Shown here: positions 34,335-47,133 of the stretch, piece after piece
Position numbering within the stretch: the stretch's first letter is position 1
Layout: each line of letters begins with the position of its first letter
Source of the DNA: Rana temporaria
Taxonomy: Eukaryota; Chordata; Amphibia; Anura; Ranidae
NCBI RefSeq assembly: GCF_905171775.1
Contig: NC_053489.1
Coordinates: 149,753,142 to 149,817,141 of the forward strand
Reading direction: 5' to 3'
DNA length: 64,000 bases
Translations under genes and position numbers: made by a program
The notes under the pieces: model-generated
The model's database searches: none
What the model saw: only the letters and a program-made list of their open reading frames with translations
Told to the model about the DNA's origin: nothing

Positions 34335-34852
34335 GGGAGCTGTGGTGGCTCAACGCGATTGGCACTGTGCTGACAAGCCATTCACCTCTGCAGCTAGGGG
34401 TTCGGATCCCGGTCTCAGCTACATGTGAATTTGAGTTTGGTGGCCTCAGCCCGGCTCCCGGTGGGTGTGCTATGCGAGGTAAGCCTGCACTTAGTACGCC
34501 CACCCCCCTCCCACAAAAAACACCACACTTACACGCACTCGAAATTGGGTTAACATGCACGCACTTTGACCATGCAGTCTCTAAAAAAAGAGAGGCGAAG
34601 GACTAACGGGGCTGGTTGAGTGGGCTAGATCCTCTCACTCCCTTATAGGGAGTCCCTCTCCCCGTTGGGCTTCAAGGCGGAGCAGGTAGGGCGGGCTGTG
34701 TGGGAGGACTCCCTCACACACCCGCCATTGCCACCCGGGGCATGGAGAAAGGTAGCAGATTGCCTCTGGGGGAGGCCTGCCTACTCTCAACTCCTGCAGT
34801 CCGGCTCCTCTCTCGAGTACACGCACAAAATACACTTTAGAAAAAAAAAAAG
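34335..34852 (+). mobile_element. tRNA-derived SINE with 15-bp TSD
   Basis: Exact direct repeats AAAAAAAGGCTTCCA (34320-34334, 34853-34867) bracket the unit. The head has a pol III A-box-like TGGCTCAACGCG and the B box GGTTCGGATCCC about 45 bp later, typical of a tRNA-derived promoter. A GC-rich body of about 400 bp with direct and inverted GGGAGTCC words ends in an A-rich tail. SINEs move using LINE machinery in trans; the partner LINE cannot be told from this copy. Confidence 0.9.
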
Positions 34853-34867
34853 AAAAAAAGGCTTCCA

Positions 34868-37284
34868 CCAAAAATGGCAACGCCACAAAATCCAATTGGG
34901 CCCCCTGTGTGGCATTCTTCTCAGTATTAAAAAAATTTAAATATGTTAATAAAATTAGTACAGAAAAAGTTATTTTGGCTGTGAATATGTTACAGGGGGC
35001 CACCCAGTCTAGGAACTTGAGGAGGGGGGGGGGGGTTTACCAACTCTTCATCATGTATGATTCAGGGGCACTATTTTCTTTTCTTACCATGTTACGCCAT
35101 GGAACCCATGGAACAGACTACATGAATCACATTCCTCTGCAAGCTCCCACATAAAGAACACATCAGGTTGTGGATTTTTTATATATTAAAATTGCCTCTT
35201 CTGTCTATATTTGATTGACCTGGGCAAGTTACACACTCACACACAGGCATGATGCACTGAGTTCACATCGTGTTAGGGGCATTATGTCTATGCGCGTGTG
35301 CTACTTTACTTAGCTGTGTACAGCTGTCTTCACCCAATCATGTCTACAGGGGGCTGTAAGCAGCTCTAGGACATTACTTACACCAAAATTATGCTGCATA
35401 TTTACAGTTGAAAACTGTAAATATGTCAGTAATGAAAACAAAAAAAAATGGGGGTGGTAGGGAATATGTTAATGTAGGACCGCCAGAGCCAAGAAAGTTG
35501 TGTTAAATATGGGAAGAGCTGCATCAGCCACACAATGTGTGCTTTAGTGTGTGCTCCAGGACCAACACCTCTTCAAAAGAGGCCAAAGGGGCAAATGTTC
35601 TAGATGATGAGCCCTTGATGGGGTAAAAAAAAAGCAGCTACATAGAACAACTATCTACCCAAAACAATTGTGGTTATTTTTTTCTCAAATAATACACTCA
35701 AATTTTTGTTTCAAGCCTTGTCTCTACCCCTTATATTTTGGCCTAAACAAGCTGCTGATACACGTTTCAGCCTCTCTATTTTTTATTTCAAGATAAAGCC
35801 TGCCTGTTTATTTTTATTTGCTGCCTAGTCAAATGCCCGTGTACTGTCCTGATGTTAGCCAGTTTCTGCAAAACACATAATTGTAATCTATAATTTGATA
35901 TGGAAATAAATGGGGATATAGTCATAGATGGGGGTTTCGGAAATGTGGGGTTGTGGTTTTTGAAGTGGTTTTGTGCACTCTAGTTAGACATTTTAGTAAA
36001 CGTTCAAGATAACACAGTGTGGCAAAGAAGGAAGCTTGCAAACTATTAAACTGTTTTGCATTACACAATGTGTATAAAGTACTTCAGATAGGAAAGTCAA
36101 CTTTCCTATAGTCCTATAGCTTTTAGATATGTTGTAGCTGCTACTTCCACCAGTCAATTCAGATTTATTAGCACCTAAAAAAAAAAAAACAATCAGGTGT
36201 TGCAGCCAAAACTCCCTAAAAAGCCTTGTATTTAAGTTCAAATGAATCAGATTGGTGAGTTGCAATGTACTTAAGCCAAGATTAATGTAAAAGTTAAAAA
36301 AAAACATTAACTGCCAGGATGCAGTGTCTCTAAAGCTTTCTGTGAGAATCACACTGTTCTATTACAAGGCAGACTGCTTAATGGCATCTCCCAAGTGTGC
36401 TTTTAAAGGATTGTTTTTTGTTTTGCATGTCAGCCTTAAAGTCACATTAAAAAGACCCTCTACCCACTGTAAAAACAAAACAAAAAAAAACATGTTTTGA
36501 TCTTTGTTGATCACATTCCCCATATCCTGTTTTTGATAGCAGATTGTCTATTAGTCTTGAAAAATTGAATTTAGTATCAAGATTCACCACTGTAGTCTTA
36601 AATGAGACTCACTGCTAAGTTTAGGTTTTGCAAATTTCAACTCAATTTAAGGAACCCCTCGCAAATCAAACCTGGGCAGATTCATCCTTCTCTAGAAGGG
36701 GGGAGCCCAACAGCAATTAGTCATTCACCTTCTCACTTTTCACTCCCCTTCTACCTAGCTTGCTTACGGTCAGCACATATTATTTAATCCTTTTTAATGA
36801 ATACATAACTGCTCTTAGTGGTGTTTTATATCTGCCCAGAGTTCAGCTTTAGGCTATGTTTTCTTGGTACTCATAGGGATTTTTCCAGCCTAAATTAATA
36901 GCAGAACATAGAAAATATTGCAGCTGCATCATTAGCACTTCATACTTCTGATTTCTGCTGGTGCTGAATAATTTTAAATATACATCATTTTGATTAATGA
37001 ATAAAATTGAATGCATAAATGTTTTAAAGGGTTTTTGTTAGCAATGTCTTTTAAAAATGAAGTATTCAAGACTAGTATGAAAATTCAAAATTAGAATGAA
37101 CAGTTAATCTGGACTGCAACGCTCAACGTTAATTTTAATCAAGCTTGGTTCTCTACATCTTTCCATCATCATATCAAAGTGTTTTATGATAGCTGCATGC
37201 TGTGTAGGCATTTGCATCTTGAAGAGTGTCAGTTGGCATTAGGGAATAGTCTTGTGACAGACATACTAAAATAAGATATGTCGG
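34868..37284. other. Mostly unassigned AT-rich sequence
   Basis: A poly-G tract lies near 35024-35034. Short frames only; no element ends recognised. Confidence 0.4.
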
Positions 37285-37447
37285 ATAATGTGGTACTCTG
37301 TATGTAATGTCCCTTAAGTATCTGTCATATCCATCCCTTTAAATTTGTCCTCAACATGAACTGCAACTCCAAAAATATACCTTATTTAAATAATTTTATG
37401 GTTCAGTTTTTATGTTATGTTTGCCTTCACCCACCATAGGTTTGCTT
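37285..37447 (+). repeat. 163-bp direct repeat, copy 1
   Basis: By eye identical over its whole length to 38262-38424, offset 977 bp. The flanks differ on both sides. Confidence 0.95.
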
Positions 37448-37601
37448 GCTGTACGTCAAGTTCACCTTTTATAGTCGACTCCCAAAATAGAAAGAAAATA
37501 TCCTGCTTGTGTTTGACCTCTTCATGCTATAACAGGAGAAGGGATCCATCTTACCATTATCAATGTCACTAGCAATGCTGTATGCAGTGCAGAAGTCTTA
37601 A

Positions 37602-38235
37602 GTCTTGTACACAAGATTTCCAACGGACAAATCTGTGGAATTTTATGCGAAGGGCGTTGGCTGCGAACTTGTTCTGCATACAGACAGCAGAAGTTTTTCA
37701 GCCAACATACACAAAACTACATGGTTTTTCAGGTCTTGAGCGACACCCTTTGGGCAACGTCTGCTATGGTTAGCATTCGTTCGGAGCATAGGTGTTCATA
37801 CTTTGGATTGTAGTCCGACAGACTTGTGTACACAGGATCAGATAATCAGATGGAACACATTTGTAGTCGGAAAGTTTAAGAGCATGCTATCCCACATTTG
37901 TTGTAGGAAATTCCAACAACAATTGTCCGATGGAGTGTACAAATGGTCGGATTATCCGACAAAAAACCTGCCATCACACATTTGTTGTTGTAAAATCCGA
38001 TCATGTGTATGGGCCTTAATGTGGGATAATGTGGCTCTGAACCAGTGCTAACCATATGACAACATTAGCAGAAGTTGCCCAAAGGGTGGCGCTAAGGAGC
38101 AGAAAAACCACGTAGCTTGTGTATGTTGGTTGAGAAAGTTCTGCCATCTGTATGCAGAACAAATTCATGGACAACGCCCTTCGCACAAAATTCCACGTAT
38201 TTGTCCGATGGAAATAAGGTTGTGTGTACGAGGTT
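37602..38235. mobile_element. GTACACAC-type MITE with long inverted arms
   Basis: TAA at 37599-37601 and 38236-38238, left tip GTCTTGTACACAAG, right tip GTGTGTACGAGGTT. The arms (about 37602-37790 and 38040-38235) stay complementary through GCGAAGGGCGTTG and CCCTTTGGGCAAC. The centre reiterates TCCGAC/GTCGGA. It lies between the two 163-bp direct repeats. Confidence 0.85.
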
Positions 38236-38261
38236 TAACTGTGTCTAAAATGCATGTGTGC

Positions 38262-38424
38262 ATAATGTGGTACTCTGTATGTAATGTCCCTTAAGTATCT
38301 GTCATATCCATCCCTTTAAATTTGTCCTCAACATGAACTGCAACTCCAAAAATATACCTTATTTAAATAATTTTATGGTTCAGTTTTTATGTTATGTTTG
38401 CCTTCACCCACCATAGGTTTGCTT
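38262..38424 (+). repeat. 163-bp direct repeat, copy 2
   Basis: Second copy of 37285-37447. Confidence 0.95.
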
Positions 38425-40016
38425 TACCAAGTTTAGTGGTAAAACTTTAGTCCTCCTAGCAATATAAAATCAATTAAGATGGGTACCCTGCTGTGTTTTG
38501 CAAGAAATCTTAATAGTTAAATCAAAGTAAAATTTGAAATTTTGATTTTCACTTTACCTTCACGTATTACGAAGTGATTATCTTGCAGACAATGAAAGGC
38601 TACAATTTTCACATCCATTTCTTGTGTCTTCATTTTTGCTCTATATATAATTAGATTGTTGCACAACTGCATCAGGTTCGATTGTTTTCAGCATACTATG
38701 AGAGGTATTAAATAAAGCCTCATTAGCTGCATCTATTGTGTGCTGCAGTTTGAAAATAGGACTTGAGACTGATTTATTATAATGTTGCATTTCTTTAATG
38801 AATGTGTCATACTGTATTTCTTTGCACTAATCGTTTTGCCAATTTATTTAAAAGAGTGCCAGATTTGCAACAGCTTTTCCAACTTGTTGCAGTTTGCGTT
38901 AAAAATAAAAAGATAGGGATTTATTTTTAGATTATCGCACCTGTTTAAAATGTTGTCCACATCATTTCATATTTACAGTGGGTGACAGTGTTCTTTCTGC
39001 TGCAATCTAGTTTGTAGCACTTGCAACAAATCTATGAAAGGCAGATATTCGCAAAAAAGGAAATGTCATGACACTCGTTAGGGTTCAGCTGCAAAAAGTA
39101 GGAGAAGAATTAAGTTTAAATGCTTACTTGCTGCTCTTTTCCATATATTATGTTTTATTTATTTGCCATGTGCATTTGAACTTGATAGAAAATATAACTA
39201 TTTAGCACAATGCACAGGGATTGAATGAGCTGGACCTGAAAGGGGGGCTGAGCACAGTTTTTTTCATATAGAAGATAGGGTGTGGAGACAGCTGCACCAT
39301 CTCCTCCTCACTGCCAGGGCTGCATATTGGCAGCATGCAACATGTGTACTATGTGTTGGTATGCTGAGGAGGCACTGCTCTATTAGGTATGACAAGGAGG
39401 AAATATGGGCTAATAGCTTCTTTAATGCAGAGCACAGCTAGACCTGCCATCAGCGCAGTTGCCCAATGGGGATTGGAGTACTGTATTTCTTCTACTGGGT
39501 CATGTGACTAATCACATGACTGAGGCAAGAAAGACATTTCTTATCCCAAGAGGCACCTATGATAATAGCAGGTCTGAAGTAGGTAGGAGAAGGTAAGTAG
39601 AATATTTGCTTAATTCAGCCCCTGATGATGCCACTCAACTTCCCATAATGGCTTCCCACTTCCCACAGAGAAGTGTTTCACAGACTTCCACAGTGCCCAA
39701 CAGCCCCCTGCAGTGCTCTCCCCCCCCCCTAACTATCTCAGTGCCCAGTGGAAAAAGTTGGAGAAACACTGCTCGATACTGCTGCAAAGCACCCAGACTC
39801 CCAAAGTGCCCCCAACTTCCAACAGTGTTCCACCTTGCTTCACAGCTCCACAATCTCCCTACAAAGCCCCCGGCTCTCTGGAGAGACCCATGGCCCCCTC
39901 CCTTATTGTTGCCCTCAGAACCCTCATCCCCCACAGGGCCACCTAGTCTGTTGCAGAGTCCCCTAACCCCATCCAGAACCCACAAGCTCTCACAGTGACA
40001 CTCAGTCCCATCCACT
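38425..40016. other. Repeat-poor stretch then CAGTGCC-rich segment
   Basis: About 38440-39080 is repeat-poor and could be conserved noncoding DNA. About 39620-40000 is rich in CACAGTGCC and CCC words, like a decayed minisatellite, and its long open frames are compositional. Confidence 0.35.
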
Positions 40017-40020
40017 TTAA

Positions 40021-40948
40021 CCACTTTAATACAGGGCACTTTCACCCCCTTCCTGCCCAAGCCATTTTGCAGCTTTCAGCGATGTCACAATTTGAATTAC
40101 AATTGCGCGGTCATGCAACACTTTACCCAATTGAATTTAATAATTTTTCCCCACAAATAGAGCTTTCTTTTGATGGTATTTGATCACTACTGCGGTTTTT
40201 ATTTTTTGCGCTATAAACAAAAGCAGAGCGATAATTTTGAAAAAAATTCAATATTTTTTACTTTTTGCTATAATAAATACTCCCCAAAAATATATAAAGA
40301 AACAAATGTTTTCCTCAGTTTCAGCTGATACGTAGTCTTCTACATATTTTTGGTAAAAAAATCTCAATAAGTGTATGTTGATTGGTTTGAGCAAAAGTTA
40401 TAGCGGCTACAAAATAGGGGATAGATTTATAGCATTTTTATTTGAATTTTTTTACTAGTAATGGTGGCGATCAGTGATTTTTATCGTGACTGCAACATTA
40501 TGGCGGACACATCGGACACTTTTGACACTATTTTGGGACCATTCACATTTATACAGCGAACAGTGCTATAAATATGTACTGATTACTGTGTAAATGTGAC
40601 TGGCAATGAAGGGGTTAACACTAGGGGCAATCAAGGGGTTAAATGTGTACCCTAGTGAGTGATTCTAACTGTAGGGGGAGGGGACTGACTGGGGGAAGTG
40701 ACCGACCGGTGTCCGTATGTACAAGGGACACACCATCGGTCTACTCTCCCTGATAGGATGTGGATCTCTGTGTACACACAGAAATCCACGGTCCTGCTCA
40801 GTTACTGGGCAATCGCGGGTGCCTGGCGTCCATCGCGGCTGCCGGGCACGCGCATCAGGTTTGCAGTGATGCGGTGGCGGCGCGCGTGCACCCCCTAGTG
40901 GCTCGGGAAGGCGAGGACGTCATATAATGGCGGGCGGTAGTCTACTGG
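40021..40948. mobile_element. TTAA-flanked element (CCACTTTAATACAGGGC)
   Basis: TTAA at 40017-40020 and 40949-40952. The left tip matches the 49.77-kb element, and AAATAGAGCTTTCTTTTG is shared. The middle (GGACACATCGGACACTTTTG) is shared in inverse orientation with 52.44-53.02 kb. Non-coding. Confidence 0.8.
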
Positions 40949-40952
40949 TTAA

Positions 40953-41216
40953 AAGCCCCTCTTTTTTTCCTTTCACTGACACCATCAGAGCACATTCTCC
41001 TTTTTTTGAGAAGTTATGTAAGTTGTGTCCTTCTAATGACCATAAATCAGAGCCAGGATGAGGAAGGGGGCAGGAGAGTCATTTGTGAGTGAATTATTTG
41101 TATTTATTTATTTAAACCTAACCCTTCTCCATCCTTTCACCTCATAGTCCTTTTTGCCTAATTGCTGTATGCTTTGGCCCAGCATCTCTGTCTCCCCCCT
41201 TTCCTACCTACACAAT

Positions 41217-41286
<70 letters not shown>

Positions 41287-42287
41287 GCCAAGGGAGAAGC
41301 AAAAAAGGAATACTATAGATTGTTTACTTGATTAACAGCTCTGGAACTGCTGGGGCCACTGGAAAAAAAATCAGTGCCCCTACAGCAGTCATATGACTTT
41401 TAGATGTCTACACAAAAAAGTAATCAAAAATGCATAATATTTTCTAAATGTGCATATAATTGAATGGGAAGACTTTTGTTGAACTGGGCTTACTGTATCT
41501 CTTTGTCACTCTCTCCTTGTGCTCTCTTCTTCAATCAGCATGTTCTTTGTTAGCACATAAGCACAAATGACTAGCACTTTGTGTGTTTCTCTCTATCCCA
41601 GTCTGATGCACAGTGGACTGAAAGAGGCTGATACCAAGTCAAATTAATGTATTGTTTATATTAATGCGCACATGAAATTGATGTGCACAGAAGAAAAGCC
41701 CTTCCATGTGCACCATGATTTGAAAGCTAGTTTTAAATTAGGGTGGTTGCAATTTTTGTGTGTCTTTTATAACAGTCTGGAGTTCAGCTTTAATGGAATA
41801 TGCTTGTCAAAGCGTAAATGTAAGTGAAATTATGTTGTTCAAGTTCATAACAATCAAAGCTTTATATGCTAGAGTTTATGATTAAAATGTACTTGGTTTT
41901 TTTCACAGGAGTGAACAAAAATGAACATTGCAGGTTAAATAATCCTAAAAATGTTCATCCTAGACCCCACATGCCAGATGTAATGTTCAATTCATCAGTC
42001 ATTTAGGTAATAGTGTGCTGAGCAGTCCCCCTGGGGCCTTTCTGCCCTTTGTACAACTGTCTCCTGTGTTCTTATCTGCCAGAGCTCTGTCAAGTGTTTT
42101 CACTTCTTTCTTTCCCAGATGTATACTGTGACAAATTGCAATTTGTAAGGGAATATGACTGGTATCATTGAATATCTATAAGTGGAAGAAATATATGATG
42201 CATCATTTGAAGGTGCTTTTCCACCTTTCCTTCTCTGGAAAGGTAAAAAATAAGGGATTTTGGATGGAATGTAATAAAAGTTCAAAG
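40953..42287. other. Unassigned, with an (AT)n microsatellite
   Basis: Only the microsatellite at 41218-41284 is identifiable. Confidence 0.45.
41218..41284. repeat. (AT)n microsatellite, about 66 bp
   Basis: Uninterrupted AT dinucleotides. Confidence 0.98.
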
Positions 42288-42291
42288 TTAA

Positions 42292-42727
42292 AGGAATTGT
42301 AAAGTCTCAATATTTTTCACCTAAATGCATCCTATGCATTTAGGTGAAAAACCTTCTGTGGTGTAGTCCCCCCCCCCAGAGCCCCCCTTTTCCTTACCTG
42401 AATTTAATTTTTTCAGTGACTAGCATGAGCCCAGCAGCTCCAGTCACTGTCTTGGGTCCTCATTGGCCATTGGCTCCTGCTGCTGTCAATCAAATCCAGT
42501 GACTCCGGAGCCAGGGGTGGGGCCGAATCCTGCTGTATGTGGATAGACGCAGTCGCAGGACTTGGGAGCGAGTACCCCCATGGAATGCGGTTTTCTTTGG
42601 GGGCACTCAATGAGGAGGAGAAGCCAGGAGTTCCCTGAGGGAAACCAGAAAAGGAGTATTGGGCCACTCTGTGCAAAACCCAGAAGTATGACATGTTTGT
42701 TAAAAAAAAAAAACCTTTACAATCACT
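42292..42727. mobile_element. TTAA-flanked MITE
   Basis: TTAA at 42288-42291 and 42728-42731. Tips AGGAATTGTAAAGTC and CTTTACAATCACT are inverted. The interior resembles the 23.96-kb copy. Confidence 0.8.
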
Positions 42728-42800
42728 TTAAGAATTATGTAGGAATCTTAGAAAATTTGTGGCAAATAAAGAGAAAATGGCTGTGACCCTGCATCTCTCA

Positions 42801-43217
42801 GGCCTTGTACACATGGTCGGACAAAACCGATGAGAATGGACCGAGGTTCAGTTTCATCGGTCCAAACCGACCGTGTGTATAGCCCATCGGTCTGTTTTCC
42901 TTTGGTCCAAAATCTTAAAACATGCTTTAAAATCGAACCGATGGACCGCTGATCGATCGGGCCAAACCAATGGTTAGTACACAAAAGCATCGGTTCAAAA
43001 CCCGCGCATGCTCAGAATCAAGTCGACGCATGCTTGGAAGCATCGAACTTTGTTTTTTCAGCACGTTGTGTGTTTTACGTCACCGCGTTCTGACCCGATC
43101 GGTTTTTGAACTTATGGTGTGTACAGACATCAGACCATCAGGCCACTTCAGCAGTGGACCGATGAAAACGGTCCGTGGACCATTCTCATCGGATGAACCG
43201 GTCGTGTGTACAGGGCC
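42801..43217. mobile_element. GTACACAC-type MITE with TCA TSD
   Basis: TCA on both sides (42798-42800, 43218-43220). Tips GGCCTTGTACACATGGTCGG and GTCGTGTGTACAGGGCC. Core CGCATGCTCAGAATCAAG and reiterated ACCGATGG; same subfamily as 28.9 and 45.2 kb. Confidence 0.9.
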
Positions 43218-43734
43218 TCAAACATAGGACCCATATTTTGACAACAAAATATTAGATCTGCCATTTTTTCCCATAGGTTAATTTTGATTTACATATGTCA
43301 TCTTCCAGTTTTCACATGCTGTACATTTCAAAATAAGCCTATCTTTGTAAGCAGTATATCTTTTTTTTGGAGGGGGGGTCCAGACACCCATTTAAAGGGT
43401 TGTGAGAGCACCATAAACAAATAAAACATAGTGCTATGTTAAATGGTCTCCGAAATTCCTCTTCTTCCCCCTAGTTCTGTGCTCTAGTGTACAACACTGC
43501 ATTATGTGACCACTGCGCTAACAGACTACTATGAGACACAGAATGTGTTCTTAGAGTAATACTTACCTTCTAGACCATGCTACCTGCAGTAACACTAACC
43601 AAAATGTCATGGTCCCCCCTCCCCCGGTTTAAAAATCACTTATCTGGTTCCTACAGCTACCTCTGCTTCCCTTTAATGTTTATTCATAGAATGTATAACA
43701 TTAGTTAGTATTATTTCCTCTCTATTCTAGCTGG

Positions 43735-44185
43735 TTGGATTACTTGCCACAAATTCGTGGCAGTGTTGAATTGTAAGTTTGTTAACTTGCAGCACATTTT
43801 CACTGGTAAGTTGTACACTTGCAAAGAAATTGAAGCACAAGTTCTAGTTGATACTTGTAGCAAATTTGCATGGCAAGCCTCTAACAAGAGCAAAGTTGCA
43901 GTGGTGGGTCTATAGCAAGAGCTCTGCAAGTCTACAGCATGAAAATTTAGCCACAGTGACCCATGTGCTGAGATGACTATTGCACAACATAACTGCAACA
44001 CAACAGAACTTGCAGCAGACTTGTGGAATGTTTGCAAAGAAAGTTGATCTGGAGTCATGTAATGAAGACTGGCTGCAATTGTGCAACAAACTTGTGAAGC
44101 CTGGCAAGTCTAGCAATAGCTTAGCAAGTCATTTTAAGCTTTCAGCACAATTGCTTGCTATCTGTGTGCTTGTTTTTAGGCAAAA
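43735..44185. repeat. CTTGCAA-rich dispersed repeat, copy 1
   Basis: The inverted counterpart lies at 48228-48845. It repeats ACTTGC and GCAAGT words throughout. Probably a MITE; tips not resolved. Confidence 0.65.
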
Positions 44186-45242
44186 TAACACAAAACAATG
44201 TATAGTGATGGGTCAACAGTAAAGTACATGAGGAAGGAGGGGTGCCCCCAGAACCAGAAGCCAGGAAGCTGGTATTTTCTTGTGGGTTTCAGAGGTGTTG
44301 GGTGATCAGATACTGTTAGAATGCTCCTGGAGGTGTCTGTCATTCACAGTAAGATAGATTTTAAATACAATTTTCCATCACAGATGCACTGTAACTGCTT
44401 CAGAAAGCCATTATGGGTAATTTGTATCAAACATGTTTAAAAACCCACATATAACATATCATTAGCATTTCAAACATGCAGCTTTGAATTCACTTCATCA
44501 TAAAATCTGATCATATTAGTTAGGCATGACCTAGCTTTCACAAACACATGGTGATTCCCGGTTATTAGATTTTTCTCTACTATAGATATATATTGTATAA
44601 TCTCTTAGTAAACCTTAGAAACTAAAAAAAATAAAACAGGTTTGCTTATATATACCTTGCTGTTTTTAACTTTTTGTCCTAAAACAATAGCTAATCAACT
44701 TTATGCTTGTGAAACTATTGTAGTTTAAAAAGTGTAAAAAAATAAATAAGATTATTTGCTGAATTTATTACATTTAGCATATGGTATGGATACCTGCTGG
44801 GTCAGCTGCTTTTTCACTCTTAAATTTGTTTAGGTATTGCTATTCATCATCAAAAGAGCCAAGTTCGAGGGGCTGAGATTCCCCTCAGTCAGTGAATGAA
44901 GGCTGGAGGAGAGGGGGGGCTGAGGATAGGATAGGGGAGGGCCAAAATGCATGGAATGCATATTCCTCCTGATGTAAACCTCTGTGATCATTGCCAGCGG
45001 CTTTAGCTGCTAGCAATAATCACTGTGTATTCTCCCGAGTGGGACGGCTCTCTTTGAAAGCCCCCCCTTCTGGGAGAACACAGTATCTCTGCGGAAGAGA
45101 TTTCCCCATTGACACTGACTGTGGTATTGGAGAAATCTAGCAATTTTCTTTCCTGCAACATGTGGTTTAGTTTAAAATATGTCCTAAATGAATGTCAGAA
45201 CAGCTCAGGATTCAGCCATAAAAACAAAATATTAGGGACCTC
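44186..45242. other. No gene seen; one hairpin
   Basis: A hairpin-like segment (TATTCTCCCGAGTGGG with CTTCTGGGAGAACACA) lies at 45030-45083. The remainder is unassigned. Confidence 0.4.
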
Positions 45243-45245
45243 TAA

Positions 45246-45665
45246 GGCCCCGTACACACGGTCGGTTTGGTCCGATGAGAATGAACCAAAGTTCATTTTC
45301 ATCGGACCAAACCGACCGTGTGTATAGGCTAGCGGTCTGGTTTCCTTTGGTCCAAAATTTCTAAACATGCTTCAAAACCGAACCGATGGACCGCTGCCCC
45401 ATCGGACCAAACCGATGGTTAGTACAGAAAAGCATCGGTTCAAAACCCGCGCATGCTCAGAATCAAGTCGACGCATGCTTGGAAGCATTGAACTTCATTT
45501 TATTCAGCACGTCGTGTGTTTGACGTCACCGCGTTCTGACCCAATCGGATTTTGGACTGATGGTGTGTACACATATCAGGCCGTACGGCCACTTCAGAGG
45601 TGAGCTGATGAAAACGGTCCGACGGGCCAGTCTCATCGGTTTGGTCCGACCGTGTGTATGGGGCC
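45246..45665. mobile_element. GTACACAC-type MITE with TAA TSD
   Basis: TAA at 45243-45245 and 45666-45668. Tips GGCCCCGTACACACGGTCGG and CGACCGTGTGTATGGGGCC. Close sister of the 42.8-kb copy. Confidence 0.92.
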
Positions 45666-45695
45666 TAAGTGTCGGCACTTTATACTTGTAACAGT

Positions 45696-45875
45696 GGGGT
45701 TAAATTTACTAAAGCTGAAAAGTGCAAAATCTGGTGCAGCTCTGCATAGAAACCAATAAGCTTCCAGTTTTCTTTTGTCAAAGACTAATTGAACAAGCTG
45801 AAGTTAGAAGCTGATTGGCTACCATGCACAGCTGCACCAGATTTTTCGCTCTCCAGTTTTAGTAAGACAACACCT
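45696..45875. mobile_element. GGGGTTAAATTTACTAAA MITE with CAGT TSD
   Basis: CAGT at 45692-45695 and 45876-45879. Arms pair through AATCTGGTGCAGCTCTGC and GCAGCTGCACCAGATTT. Same terminal motif class as 17781-18040. Confidence 0.85.
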
Positions 45876-46106
45876 CAGTTTATTTTTATTTTTTGGTAGC
45901 CAATCAGCTTCTAATATCCTATATTAGTATATATTTTCTTTTGTAATAAATAACATATCTGTATAAAAAAAATAGGTATTTATTTGTGTCTAATTAGTAG
46001 AGCCAGTAACTATATAATATAAAGAAATTGGATAGATGTAATCATTGTTATGAGGGATACTGATCCTATGAAACAAAGACCATTTGGGGAACATTTTATA
46101 GTTTAA

Positions 46107-46480
46107 GGATCCATTCCACACTTGTACACCTCCAAAGTTGGGCAACTTTGGAGTGCAACTTTAAAGCAATTGTGACGCACCTTAGGATGAGTGAGACTTG
46201 GATGCAACTGTGGCTTTGATCAGTGATAATGGACAACTGTTGCACAACTGCCGCATGTAAAACAGTCAGTTGTGACTTTCATGTGACTTTTGAGGGTTAA
46301 CATTGAAGTCTATTTTCGCATTAAAGTTGGACCAAAGTAGTTCATGAACTATTTTGAAAATGCTGTGACTTTTAGTCACATAGATATGAACGGTTCTCAT
46401 TGGAAAACATTGGGTGTAACTTGCTATGAGACTTTGATGTCCAAAGTTCCATGGCAAGCTGCACAAGTGTAAATTGAGCA
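46107..46480. mobile_element. ATTCCACACTTGT MITE
   Basis: Left GGATCCATTCCACACTTGT and right ACAAGTGTAAATTGAGCA form imperfect inverted ends. The interior is full of AAGTTGG/CCAAAGT words. TSD not resolved. Confidence 0.55.
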
Positions 46481-46851
46481 TATTGCAGGTGGTCTTTGCA
46501 CCACCTGAAAACAAGTTATACTGCAGAATTTTTTGTAAATACCTTTAGGCTTTTACAACGCATTCTTTGCTTGGCCATCTTTCCAAATGCTCTATGAGTG
46601 AAAGTATGCAAGAGGATACCTTCTGATGGCCCAGATATATAAATGTACATCACCAATGAAAAATGTAATTGTTACATTTGGCACCTTGAAACTCCAGGGG
46701 AGTTTACAATAACAGTACAAAATTAATCAAGCAAGGAGATAAAGGACAAGTAAATGATGTTAGAGAATTGGTCAATAATTAACAGCCGGGGGGGGGGGGT
46801 GGAGTAGAATGTACAATATATATACCATATATATATATATATATATATATA

Positions 46852-47133
46852 CAGGGCTTTTTTTCAGGGGGAACTTGGGGGAACTCAGTTCCACCACCTC
46901 TGGCTCAGACCCTTTGGTACCTGCTCACCACAATCACTTGTAAACACAGAAGTCTGGTTTCTGTGTTTACAAGTGACAGCTCTGCACTCTGTTTGTAACC
47001 ACCTGAACTCTGCACTCTGTATGTAATGCAATCCTGGTATTTAATGACCCTTTAAGACCCTTATACTGTTTGTGAGATCTCAACTGGGTTGTGGTTGAGT
47101 TCCTGCACCTATTTTCTGAGAAAAAAAGCTCTG
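46852..47133. mobile_element. hAT-like MITE inserted in an (AT)n microsatellite
   Basis: Tips CAGGGCTTTTTTTC and GAAAAAAAGCTCTG are inverted. AT repeats flank both sides (46826-46851 and 47134-47155), so an 8-bp AT TSD is likely but not uniquely definable. An inner hairpin is formed by CACTTGTAAACACAGAA and its complement. Confidence 0.8.

Noticed and set aside
34335..34430. Free-standing tRNA gene
   Set aside because: A- and B-box-like promoter is present, but the unit continues into a 400-bp body and A-rich tail within a TSD, so it is a SINE head.
39606..39998. 130-residue Pro/Ser-rich open frame
   Set aside because: Composition follows CACAGTGCC/CCC-rich DNA with equally long frames in other phases; looks like a decayed minisatellite.
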